Positions 1 to 7,693 of a stretch of 35,223 bases of DNA are shown here, in pieces (the stretch's first letter is position 1; the number at the start of each line of letters is the position of its first letter). This DNA comes from an uncultured bacterium. Lineage in GTDB: Bacteria; Verrucomicrobiota; Kiritimatiellia; RFP12; UBA1067. The DNA is taken from positions 1 through 35,223 of the forward strand of contig CADCGZ010000015.1 of NCBI GenBank assembly GCA_902801025.1, in the 5' to 3' direction. The position numbers were made by a program, and so were the translations under genes. Below the pieces are notes generated by a model. It saw only the letters and a program-made list of their open reading frames with translations. It was not told the DNA's origin and searched no databases.

Positions 1-123
1 AAGCCATGCATTGGCGAGGCTTCCGACCTCTGCCGCGGCTGCATGGCGCGGCGTATCGAGTCGATTGGCGAAGAACCGCTGTGGAACGCGCGCGGAGATT
101 CGCCGCACTGGAGAAAGAGATGA
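1..123 (+). CDS. 3' end of an unrecognised Cys-containing protein (5' truncated)
   Basis: Only the last 40 codons lie in the window (frame 1, TGA at 121-123). The visible tail has three cysteines in a C-x7-C-x2-C arrangement near its beginning (PCIG...LCRGCM), then a basic, Trp-containing end (HWRKR). The reading is supported by the ATGA overlap of its stop with the mnmA start at 120, which is typical of translational coupling. The cysteine spacing could bind zinc or an iron-sulfur cluster, and the PCIG/LCxGC look faintly recalls small DUF1289-type proteins, but one of their cysteines is missing and the match is too weak to name. Its coupling to mnmA hints at sulfur transfer or tRNA modification; that is inference only. 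Confidence 0.6.
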   Translation, partial: KPCIGEASDLCRGCMARRIESIGEEPLWNARGDSPHWRKR

Positions 124-1156
124 AGATCGCAGTTGGGCTTTCGGGCGGAGTTGATTCCGCAGTGGCCGCGCTTCTACTGAAGCGCGAGGGGCACGATGTC
201 ACCGGCATCACGATGAAGCTCTGGCGCGAAGGCCGCTACATGGGCGGCGAAAGAGACGCCTGCTTCGGCCCGGGCGAAGCCGAGGACATCGCGGCGGCGG
301 AAGCGTTTGCCGCGAAGCTCGGCATCGACTACCGTGTCTTCGACTGCTCGGAGGAATACGAGAAAATCGTCCTCGACTACTTCCGCCGCGAGGGCGAACG
401 CCGAATCCTTGCATCGTCTGCAACCGCAACATGAAGTTTGGAATGCTGCCAAAGCTTGCGGAGAAGGAGATCGGCTTCGACAAGTTCGCGACTGGCCACT
501 ACGCGAGGATCGTCGAACGCAGCGGCCGTCTCGCAATCGCCCGCGCCGCAGACGAGGGGAAGGACCAGAGCTATTTCCTCTGGGGGCTTTCGCAGGAGCA
601 GATCGCGCGGGCGATGTTTCCGCTCGGCGCGCTCTCCAAGGGCGAAGTGCGCGACATCGCGCGTGAGGCGGGGCTTCCGATGGCGGACAAGGCAGACTCG
701 CAGGACTTCTACTCAGGCGACAGCAACGAGCTTCTCGACACCGAGGATAAACCTGGCGACATCGTTACTACAGATGGCAAGAAGCTTGGTCGGCATCGCG
801 GCTACTGGCACTACACCGTGGGCCAGCGACAGGGACTCGGCATCGGCGGAGGAACGCCCTTCTATGTCGTGCGTGTCGACGCATGCAGGAACGAGGTTGT
901 AGTCGGACGGCGCGAGGATGCCGTGGCAAGTTCGCTCGTCGTCCGCGACCTCAACTGGCAGGGAATCGCTGAAACGGACGAGCCGGTGACTGGCTTCGTA
1001 AAGATCCGCTCGACCGGCAGGCCAATCGGCCCTGTCACTCTCGAGAACGGCGTCCTAAGCGCATCGTGCGACCTCTTCGGCGTCGCACCCGGGCAGTCCG
1101 CCGTCCTCTACGGAGAAGACGGCACCATCCTCTGCGGCGGCATAATCGAGAAATAG
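120..1156 (+). pseudogene. mnmA: mnmA, tRNA-uridine 2-sulfurtransferase, frameshifted near base 391
   Basis: MnmA adenylates and thiolates U34 of tRNA(Lys/Glu/Gln) in the cytoplasm. The start at 120 has a good Shine-Dalgarno site (GGAG at 110-113). The first frame (120-434) carries the PP-loop motif SGGVDS and ends in nonsense after DYFRRE. The conserved continuation resumes in another frame as GRTPNPCIVCNRNMKFG from base 392, then ATGHYAR, KDQSYFL, the SQDF segment and GQRQGLGIGGG, ending at 1156. Family members usually read REYLAGRTPNPC here, so about ten bases (the YLA region) seem to be missing at 391/392. This is either a real inactivating deletion or an assembly or sequencing error; because mnmA is normally kept, an error is quite possible. 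The SQDF segment lacks the second catalytic Cys of the E. coli type, as in some divergent MnmA forms with NPCIxCN. Confidence 0.85.
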
Positions 1157-1166
1157 CTGCAAGCCG

Positions 1167-2156
1167 TCAACTTGCGGACGCAACAAAGGTGCAGCGCTTG
1201 CCGGCGTTGTCGCGGACAATGGCCTGCCACGCAGGATTCGGCGGAGCGTCCGCAGGAAGCGGCTTCGGAGAGAAGTAGTCGTACTGGACAAGCGAAAGCT
1301 CGGCGCGGTCGGGATATTCGCGCAACAGGCAATATCCGATGTCACCCCAATGCCCCGTCGAAGGAAGGCCGGCAGTCTGCCCGACAAGCCCTGCGCCCCA
1401 GTGCCTCAGCGAACGGGTGACATACCACCGGTGGTTGTGGCCGTGGATGTAGCCGCAGCAGTTCGTCGGCGCTTCCGTGGTCCCCATGATCAGCTCGCCG
1501 AACTTCCGCGCCGAGCTGGACGTGTTGCCCTTCCCTGGTTCGCCAAGCTCACCTGCCGGATGGTGCGCCATGACAAGCAGCGGGCGTTTCGACGCGGCGC
1601 ACTCGGCCTTCAGCCATTCGCACTGGGCGTCGTCAAGCGCTCCAGACGTAATCCACTTGTCTGTCTCCTCCGGCTGGCCGAGGGTATCGGCCATTATGTA
1701 GTCGAAATACACGCCGTGAACTTTGCTGACGATGCGCCCTGGAACAGGCGAACGGTCGGCGTACTCCGGCCAGAGCTCGAGGAAGTTCTCGCGGCGGTCG
1801 TGGTTTCCCATGCCGATCGTAACCTCGATGCCGGCGTCGAGAACTGGCTGAAGGAGACGGCGCGAAAGCTCGTAGTCTTCCTTGCGCCCCCAAAGATACG
1901 CAAGGTCCCCGGGAATCAGCATCTTTGCCGGCAGCGGATCGAGCGCAAGGACGCGGGCAATGCACTCCACGAACTTCTCGCCCTGGTACTTGGGAGAATT
2001 CCAGTTCCCCACATGGCAGTCCGACAAAATCGCAATCAACGTCTCGTCCTTTCGCAACGATCCGAAAGTCGGAATCGTAGAACAGCCGCCTGCACCTAAG
2101 AGCGTGACAGACGCCGCCGCACACCCCTTCAGAAACTCTCTTCTGCTCGTATCCAT
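1167..2156 (-). CDS. Exported calcineurin-like metallophosphoesterase, Tat-type lipoprotein
   Basis: This 329-residue protein should hydrolyse a phosphate mono- or diester outside the cytoplasmic membrane; the substrate cannot be told. The start at 2156 is chosen because it opens a twin-arginine signal (SRREFLKG, then AAASVTLLGAGGC), with a Cys that fits a lipobox, and because AGAGGTG lies just upstream; the frame stays open further upstream but with no signal. The metal-binding series of the family is present in order: SDCH, PGDLAY, GMGNHD, MAHHP and GHNH. It follows the ParA-like gene by 13 bases and is the last gene of the purF operon, converging on mnmA with a 10-base gap. Tat export suggests the metal site is loaded before secretion. 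Confidence 0.85.
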   Translation of the reverse strand: MDTSRREFLKGCAAASVTLLGAGGCSTIPTFGSLRKDETLIAILSDCHVGNWNSPKYQGEKFVECIARVLALDPLPAKMLIPGDLAYLWGRKEDYELSRRLLQPVLDAGIEVTIGMGNHDRRENFLELWPEYADRSPVPGRIVSKVHGVYFDYIMADTLGQPEETDKWITSGALDDAQCEWLKAECAASKRPLLVMAHHPAGELGEPGKGNTSSSARKFGELIMGTTEAPTNCCGYIHGHNHRWYVTRSLRHWGAGLVGQTAGLPSTGHWGDIGYCLLREYPDRAELSLVQYDYFSPKPLPADAPPNPAWQAIVRDNAGKRCTFVASAS

Positions 2157-2169
2157 GTCTTGCACCTCT

Positions 2170-2847
2170 TTAAGTATTCGCGTCAAGCTGGTAGTAGATT
2201 CTCTGGATATCAAGAGGGAAAAGCCCAGGCACCTTGCCGCGCAGCTCGAGCTCAAGCGACGCAGGGCAGCAAGTGAACTTTACAGGGATGCCGAGGGCGC
2301 TCGCTATCGCATCTGCATACGGCATTGACGAAAGAACGGTCTCCGCAGTCGTCTGGGGCCCGAGGTTCGTGTTGTTGACTATCCCAGTGAAAGGCAGGCG
2401 GCACGCCTCCTCTATCTCGCGCAGAACATCAAGAGTGTCGTCAGGCGTAGACGTCAGCGGGCGGGACGCGTTTATGACGGCGAGCATGTCGTAGTCGTTC
2501 TCGGCGCGGATATCGTCGACATACCGTCCGAGCGCAAGCGCCCCACGGTCATCGCCGCCGACATCGACGACGACGCTTGCGCTGCGGTCGGCGAAAAGAG
2601 CATATGCCTCCTTCGGCATCGCGGGAAAGTCGACGTTCGAGTTCGCGTAGTCGCTGACAACAAGTTCAATCCCCTCGGCCGCAAGATCGGCAGCCGAGTC
2701 CTTCGTGCGGAAGTAGGGATTAACTATGTCGAGGTCTGCAACGGCGACGCGCGGCACGGTGCGCTTCAGAATACGCGCAAAGTTGAGCGCAACATTTGTC
2801 TTGCCGCTGCCGTAGTGTCCCGCGAACAATGTGACGCGCTTTGCCAT
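2170..2847 (-). CDS. Small ParA/MinD-like P-loop ATPase
   Basis: A cytoplasmic 225-residue protein of the SIMIBI/ParA-MinD class. It opens with beta-strand VTLFAG and a Walker A loop GHYGSGKT, followed by ADLDIVNPYFRTKD, a conserved-looking segment of a small ATP-binding family found in anaerobes, and VVVDVGGDD as the Walker B region. In Firmicutes similar proteins often sit beside 2-oxoacid:ferredoxin oxidoreductase genes; here it lies 11 bases after purF, so that context gives no support. The start at 2847 is preferred because it places the P-loop at the normal distance from the N-terminus, although the Shine-Dalgarno site is weak and translation is probably coupled to purF. A longer reading into purF would be an artefact. 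Biochemical role unknown. Confidence 0.8.
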   Translation of the reverse strand: MAKRVTLFAGHYGSGKTNVALNFARILKRTVPRVAVADLDIVNPYFRTKDSAADLAAEGIELVVSDYANSNVDFPAMPKEAYALFADRSASVVVDVGGDDRGALALGRYVDDIRAENDYDMLAVINASRPLTSTPDDTLDVLREIEEACRLPFTGIVNNTNLGPQTTAETVLSSMPYADAIASALGIPVKFTCCPASLELELRGKVPGLFPLDIQRIYYQLDANT

Positions 2848-2858
2848 GCCGGCGTCCG

Positions 2859-4331
2859 TCACTTCTTCGGATTCGCAGAGCACGCGTGCGGGCAGGACGA
2901 GCAGCCATGCGCACACGAGCCGGGCATCGAGACGTCCTCGCCCGTCCAGCAGTACGTGCAGAGCCGGTCGCGCGGAAGCCCGATTGCGGCGACGAGATCG
3001 TCTACAGTCTGGAACGCAAGAGAGGTAAGGTTCAGCTTTTCGCGGATGAACTCGACCATGCCCTTGTAGGGCTCGCCGTTCGGATCGACGTACTTCGCTA
3101 TGTCGGCGTTCTCCCCCTCGTGCCCGCGAACGTAGCGGCGAGTGATAAGGTCGTACTCGTTCTTCGAGCGCGAAAAGTTGATGAAGCGGCAGGGGTAGAG
3201 GAGCGGCGGGCACGCGATGCGGACGTTCACTTCCTTGCACCCCTCCTTGTAGAGACGGTCGGCCTGCTTGCCAAGCTGCGTTCCGCGCACGATCGAGTCG
3301 TCGCAGAAGACGAGCCGGCGGTCCTTGATGAGCCCCGGTATCGTGATGAGCTTCATCGACGCCACCTTCTCGCGCTGGCGCTGGTCCTGCGGCATGAACG
3401 ACCTCGCCCAAGTAGGCGTGTACTTCACGAACGGACGGGCGAACTTGATGCTCGCCTCATGCGCGTAGCCAAGCGCGTGGGAAGTGCCGGAGTCGGGAAT
3501 CCCGCACGCGGCGTCGACCTCGGTCGGATAGCGCTTCGCGAGCGCCGAGCCGCAGCGATAGCGCGCCATCTCGACGTTGCGCCCCTCGTAGGACGAGGCG
3601 GGGAATCCATAGTAGACCCAGAGAAACGAGCAGATCGCCATCTTCTCGCCGGGCTCTATGACAGTCGTCATGCCCTCGGGCGTCATCTCCACCATCTCGC
3701 CGGGGCCGAGGTCGCGTACGTATTCGTAGCCGAGGTTCGGCAGTGCGCAGCTTTCCTGAAGCGCGATGTATCCTGTCTCCTTGCGGCCAATCACGACTGG
3801 CGTGCGGCCGTAGCGGTCGCGAGCGGCGTAGAGCTTGCCGTCGTCGGAAAGGAGCAGGAGCGTGCAGCTGCCTTTCACCTTGTCCTGCACATAGCGAACG
3901 CCCTCGACAAGAGAAGACTGCGTCGCGATGAGCGCGGAGACGACTTCCGTCGGGCCGACCATTCCGCTCGTCGTGGAATACTGAAGCTGGGCGTTGTGCT
4001 CGAACAGCTCCTTCTTCAGCTCGTCGATGTTCGTTATGAGGCCGACGGTCACAATCGCGAAAGCGCCGAGCTTTGAGTGCATTACGAGCGGCTGCGGGTC
4101 GGTATCGGAGATGACGCCGATGCCGACGTTGCCCGCAAAGTGCGTGACGTCATGCTCAAACTTCGAGCGGAACGGCGCGTTCTGGATATTGTGTATCGAC
4201 CGCTGGAATCCGCAGGGCCCCAGGACGGCCATGCCGCCACGATGGGTGCCGAGGTGTGAATGGTAATCCGTGCCGAAGAAGAGGTCGCTTACCGCATCCT
4301 CCTTCGAAACGACGCCGCAAAGTCCGCCCAT
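2859..4331 (-). CDS. purF: Amidophosphoribosyltransferase (PurF) with a Cys-rich C-terminal tail
   Basis: PurF makes 5-phosphoribosylamine from PRPP and glutamine, the committed step of purine synthesis. The 490-residue protein has an N-terminal Ntn-type glutaminase domain in which Cys5 of MGGLCGVV is the expected nucleophile after removal of a tetrapeptide. The phosphoribosyltransferase domain carries the PRPP loop FCDDSIVRGTQ. LCTYCWTGE near the end is a family signature. Clear Shine-Dalgarno AGAAAGGAA before 4331. The last 20 residues hold four cysteines and two histidines in the pattern C-x3-C-x2-C-x3-C (CAHGCSSCPHAC), which I do not know from ordinary PurF. The gene lies 21 bases after the EF-hand membrane protein gene and 11 bases before the ATPase gene. 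Confidence 0.93.
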   Translation of the reverse strand: MGGLCGVVSKEDAVSDLFFGTDYHSHLGTHRGGMAVLGPCGFQRSIHNIQNAPFRSKFEHDVTHFAGNVGIGVISDTDPQPLVMHSKLGAFAIVTVGLITNIDELKKELFEHNAQLQYSTTSGMVGPTEVVSALIATQSSLVEGVRYVQDKVKGSCTLLLLSDDGKLYAARDRYGRTPVVIGRKETGYIALQESCALPNLGYEYVRDLGPGEMVEMTPEGMTTVIEPGEKMAICSFLWVYYGFPASSYEGRNVEMARYRCGSALAKRYPTEVDAACGIPDSGTSHALGYAHEASIKFARPFVKYTPTWARSFMPQDQRQREKVASMKLITIPGLIKDRRLVFCDDSIVRGTQLGKQADRLYKEGCKEVNVRIACPPLLYPCRFINFSRSKNEYDLITRRYVRGHEGENADIAKYVDPNGEPYKGMVEFIREKLNLTSLAFQTVDDLVAAIGLPRDRLCTYCWTGEDVSMPGSCAHGCSSCPHACSANPKK

Positions 4332-4352
4332 TTAAGTGTTCCTTTCTCCGCT

Positions 4353-6041
4353 TCAGTTAGCCGGGGTCGGAGCCGCCTCTGCAACTGGTGCCTCTGTAGC
4401 AGGCGCCGGAGCGGGATTCTCGGCACTCGCCTTGCATTCCTTCGTGCACGGACAGCAGAACCAGAGCGCTACGCCGATTATCGCGAGGACGACGACAAGC
4501 CAGCAGACGACGCGGCAGATGCGGCACGGAGCGCAGATCGTGAACGCCCTCGCGCGCTTCATCGAGAAGCGCATCGGGCGGTTGATCGCCCAGCCGCACG
4601 CGTTGAGGATCGCGCCGATGTCGCGCTTCCTCAGCTTGAACCACGTGAGGATCACGCTCGGGAGCGACACGACGAGGATGAGCGCGACGATGGAAATCGC
4701 GATCTGAAGCGCGGTCATGTTGGAGATCGCGGCCATGAGCGCCGCAGCAGCCGAACCGACCATCGCAACGCCGATGCCGATGGCGGCGACAGAGCTCGCC
4801 ATCGCGGCGCCTCCCGCCTGCGCGTTCTGCGTCCCGGCCTCGACGTTCTTCTGCGCCGCGGCCTGCTTGTCCCCGAGGAACTTCTTCACCGCCGCGGCGA
4901 TTCCCTCGCCGAGCTTGCGCCAAGGAGCCCAAAAGGCTTCGGCGAGCGACACCTGCGCCTCGACGACCTTGGTGATCACCGCATCCCAGTCCTTGCCGTC
5001 GCGGTCGTAGAAGACACCGTTCCTGCCGACGTAGAGCTGTGCGACAGCGCCAGCCGTAACGACGGCGCAGATCTGGCGCGTCGCGCCCTCGGAAGGACGC
5101 GAGAGCTTGAGGTAGATGACGCAGCAGTTCGACTTCTCGACGAGCGCCGAGTGAGCGGCCTCGCTCTCGACGTGGAAGCAGAGGTTCATCTCCTTCGCGT
5201 CGATGCGGAGCGTACCCGTCTGGAACACGGCGAGCTCCTTGAGGTCGTAGAGGCGGCGCATGTTGACGTAGTTCTCGAGGAACTCGACGAGGTGGAGCCT
5301 GTAGCGCAGGACGCGCTCCTCGTCGTCCAGCTCGCCCTTCTTCCCGGCGTTCATGACGGGCTTCGCGGCGACCCATGCGCGGTAGGCCGCGAACGCGCCC
5401 TTAACCTTCTTCCACTCCATGCGCGTGAGGGAGTCCTTCTCTCCGAGCACGGGCTTTACGCACTTCTCGGCGAACGCGAGAATCGCCTCAAGGTGCTTCG
5501 GATTGAGATGGTCCTTGAGCGGGAGCACCTTGTCCGCCTCTTCGGTGACGAGGGGCATGTCCTCGGGCGGGAGGAAGAACGCGTCGACGACAGGCTCAAC
5601 GGCAGCGAGCGCCGCGTTCGCGTCGGCCGTAGCATCGCCCGCAACGGCGACTTCGGGCGTCTTGCCCTGCGCCTCCCAGTCGGCGAGCGCCTTCTTGTCG
5701 GCATCCGAAGGAGCAAGCGCGGCGAGATCGGCCTGTTTCGCCGTGACGTCCGCGAGCGCCTTCTCCTCTGCCTCGCCGGCGGTGAAGAGGGAGTCGAAGT
5801 CGACGTTCTTCGCCTTGAGGAAATCTATCGCCGCGAGGACCTCGGGCGTGCGGATGCGTCCGTCGTGGTCGGTGTCCATCAGCTCGAGCATGCGAAGGTC
5901 GAAGCGGACGCCAGTAGTCGGCATCGAAAGCGCGATCCACTGCTTGCGGTCGAGTTCCGCGAGAGCGGCGACATCGGCGCCGCACTTAAGCGAAACCTGT
6001 TGCATTCTTCCGGCCCTGAACCATTTCCAGCTGTAGCTCAT
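4353..6041 (-). CDS. EF-hand-containing integral membrane protein of unknown function
   Basis: A 562-residue protein without a signal peptide. Residues near 50-60 contain an EF-hand-like calcium loop, DTDHDGRIRTPE. A long soluble, Ala- and Glu-rich helical part follows. The C-terminal third has hydrophobic stretches that look like two or three membrane helices (around VAAIGIGVAMVGSAAAAL and IAISIVALILVVSLPSVIL), then a Cys-rich segment and a last helix (CWLVVVLAIIGVALWFCCPC), ending in a Pro/Ala/Glu tail. Similar proteins beginning MSYxWKW with the EF-hand at the same place occur in Bacteroidota and PVC bacteria, with no known role as far as I recall. Strong Shine-Dalgarno AAGGAG. It is the first gene of the purF operon behind its own putative promoter. 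Calcium-responsive membrane function is a guess. Confidence 0.8.
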   Translation of the reverse strand: MSYSWKWFRAGRMQQVSLKCGADVAALAELDRKQWIALSMPTTGVRFDLRMLELMDTDHDGRIRTPEVLAAIDFLKAKNVDFDSLFTAGEAEEKALADVTAKQADLAALAPSDADKKALADWEAQGKTPEVAVAGDATADANAALAAVEPVVDAFFLPPEDMPLVTEEADKVLPLKDHLNPKHLEAILAFAEKCVKPVLGEKDSLTRMEWKKVKGAFAAYRAWVAAKPVMNAGKKGELDDEERVLRYRLHLVEFLENYVNMRRLYDLKELAVFQTGTLRIDAKEMNLCFHVESEAAHSALVEKSNCCVIYLKLSRPSEGATRQICAVVTAGAVAQLYVGRNGVFYDRDGKDWDAVITKVVEAQVSLAEAFWAPWRKLGEGIAAAVKKFLGDKQAAAQKNVEAGTQNAQAGGAAMASSVAAIGIGVAMVGSAAAALMAAISNMTALQIAISIVALILVVSLPSVILTWFKLRKRDIGAILNACGWAINRPMRFSMKRARAFTICAPCRICRVVCWLVVVLAIIGVALWFCCPCTKECKASAENPAPAPATEAPVAEAAPTPAN

Positions 6042-6083
6042 TTTAATTCTCCTTGGATTATGACTTTAAAGGCTTTGGTTAAT

Positions 6084-6113
6084 ATTTTATCATAAAAACG
6101 CCCCACCGTCAGA
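6084..6113 (-). promoter_or_regulatory. Putative sigma-70 promoter of the EF-hand/purF operon
   Basis: TCTGAC (6108-6113), an 18-base spacer and TAAAAT (6084-6089), with TGA directly before the -10 giving an extended -10 match. It sits in the 82-base AT-rich gap, with a predicted start near 6077 and a leader of about 36 bases containing AAGGAG. The -35 box is weak. Confidence 0.4.
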
Positions 6114-6123
6114 ATAGTCACTG

Positions 6124-7680
6124 CTATTTAATGATCACTTTGCCGAAGGCGTTCGCCTTAAACGCGTCGTTCCACATCCCTGCGTTCGCGAAGCGGATCG
6201 GGCGGCGCGGCATGTTCCCAGGCTGCTCGTCCTTAAGCGGAGCGGAAACGCGCAGGTAGAGGTCGTATGAACCGGGCTTTAGATCCTTCGGCACGGTGAA
6301 GGCAGCCATCATGCGACGCTTCTCCGCGCCCGCGAGCGAGGAAATGTCGCACTTCGACGTATCCACTGGGGCCGCGACCGCCTCGTCGCCGGAGACGAAC
6401 AGGATTTCAGCCTTAGACGGCAAGAGGAGCCGCCCGAATCCGGTGTTCTCGACCTCTAACGCGATCATGGACTTCTTGCCGGACGACAGCTTCTTCGGCA
6501 GACGCGCGTCGCGCACCACGAAGCGGTAGCCCATGTGGTCGTACATGAACTTGTGGAGGTCGATTCCGTCGTATTCGTGGAGATCGGGCATTCCTTCGAA
6601 GCGGTATACGTCTGAACTAAAAGTCTTCTTCGCGATAAACGCGCACAGCGAATGCTTCCTGTCGCCGATGTTGCGAAGATAGTTGAGGTGCTCCTGGTAC
6701 CAGTCCTTGACAATGTTCCACTTTTCGATGTCGAGCAAATCACCGCTCTTCTCGCGGTTCTTTTCGAGCCAATCCATGCTCACGTAGGCGAGCTCGCCGC
6801 CGTACGGGTTGTCGCGGCATATCGAATCGAGGAGCTGGCAGCCGAGCTCGCGCTTCCATTTGCCAGACCAAGTGCCGTAGTCCCACCACGTTCCGAGGTA
6901 GCCGTCGTTGTACATGCCGAAGCGCTTGAGGTCCTTGTCGAGAAACGGCAGCATAGCGAGCGTGCCCACGGTGTTTGTTTCCGCGTAGGCGTCGATGTAG
7001 AAAGCCGTGCGCACAAGAATGGAGATTCGGTCCCCGAGGTTCTCACAGTACGTCTTGAGGATGCGGTTCATGTACTCCTTCTTGCAGTAGTCCGACGAGT
7101 GCATCTCCGCCCACGGCCCCGCAATGCCGGCCTCGACGCCGACAATCACGTCGTCATATTCGGACATTATCTTCGATAGGTCGCGGACATGCCCAAGGAC
7201 GATGTCGAAGTCGCTCGGCTCGCATCCACACCTGTCGCTCCACGTGTAGCCAAGACGGATGATAAGGGAGCCGCCATTCTGCCGCGACTCCTCAAGGAAC
7301 CTGCGAACGTCAGCCTTCATCGCATCCGTAAGCGGGATATCGGCCTTTCCGACGAAATTTGTCGGAACTTTGTTCTTGCCCTGGACGCGACCGCCAGAGA
7401 ACTTGCTGAGCTCCCAAAGCGACGAATTATAGGACTTAACGCCCTTCCATTTCGGCAGGCCCTCTGGCTTGAAAACAGTCCAGCCGCCCGCAGCGTATCC
7501 ACGAGCGGGGCCATTGAAGGTGTTTGTGCCATCAACATACTGAATGTCCGGCTTGAAGTAGTCCTTCGGGTTGGGCGCCGCGTCGGCCTGGGATTGGCAG
7601 CCGAACTGCACCGCGCAGACCGCCGCCGCAACTGCGGCAAACGCCGCTGTTCTCTTGATGTACATGGTGTTCATGTTCAT
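6124..7680 (-). CDS. Exported DUF4874/DUF4832 protein
   Basis: About 518 residues. The protein opens with a signal peptide (IKRTAAFAAVAAAVCAVQFG); a Cys after it makes a lipoprotein possible, but the lipobox is poor. The start at 7680 or the ATG at 7674 can be used; GAAAGGAA lies just upstream. The N-terminal half fits DUF4874 (PRGYAAGGWT, ADIPLTD, GYTWSD, AGPWAEMHSS) and the C-terminal half DUF4832 (EYDGIDLHKF, DHMGYRFVVR, EVENTGFGRLLL, MPRRPIRFAN). These families look like a TIM barrel followed by a beta-sandwich and occur in polysaccharide loci, but no activity is established to my knowledge. It follows the GH27 fusion gene by 13 bases and closes the 12.4-kb operon. A second copy of the family lies at 32651-34714, with an added lectin-like tail absent here. 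Confidence 0.82.
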   Translation of the reverse strand: MNMNTMYIKRTAAFAAVAAAVCAVQFGCQSQADAAPNPKDYFKPDIQYVDGTNTFNGPARGYAAGGWTVFKPEGLPKWKGVKSYNSSLWELSKFSGGRVQGKNKVPTNFVGKADIPLTDAMKADVRRFLEESRQNGGSLIIRLGYTWSDRCGCEPSDFDIVLGHVRDLSKIMSEYDDVIVGVEAGIAGPWAEMHSSDYCKKEYMNRILKTYCENLGDRISILVRTAFYIDAYAETNTVGTLAMLPFLDKDLKRFGMYNDGYLGTWWDYGTWSGKWKRELGCQLLDSICRDNPYGGELAYVSMDWLEKNREKSGDLLDIEKWNIVKDWYQEHLNYLRNIGDRKHSLCAFIAKKTFSSDVYRFEGMPDLHEYDGIDLHKFMYDHMGYRFVVRDARLPKKLSSGKKSMIALEVENTGFGRLLLPSKAEILFVSGDEAVAAPVDTSKCDISSLAGAEKRRMMAAFTVPKDLKPGSYDLYLRVSAPLKDEQPGNMPRRPIRFANAGMWNDAFKANAFGKVIIK

Positions 7681-7693
7681 TTTTCCTTTCAGA

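Noticed and set aside
1159..1175. GCAAG/CTTGC inverted repeat between convergent mnmA and metallophosphoesterase genes
   Set aside because: Only five base pairs and no T tract on either strand.
2170..3411. Longer reading of the ParA-like gene reaching into purF
   Set aside because: The extra N-terminal part is an Arg-rich out-of-frame shadow of purF; the P-loop protein starts naturally at 2847.
4260..6095. Long open frame on the plus strand opposite the EF-hand membrane protein gene
   Set aside because: Arg/Glu/Val/Leu-rich translation typical of the complement of a GC-rich gene; no domain and no ribosome site, while the minus-strand gene has a good Shine-Dalgarno site and an EF-hand.
6124..6150. 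C-terminal KVIIK end of the DUF4832 protein as a type IX secretion signal
   Set aside because: The ending belongs to the DUF4832 fold itself, and neither this protein nor the giants show the T9SS C-terminal domain pattern; no T9SS genes are in the window.
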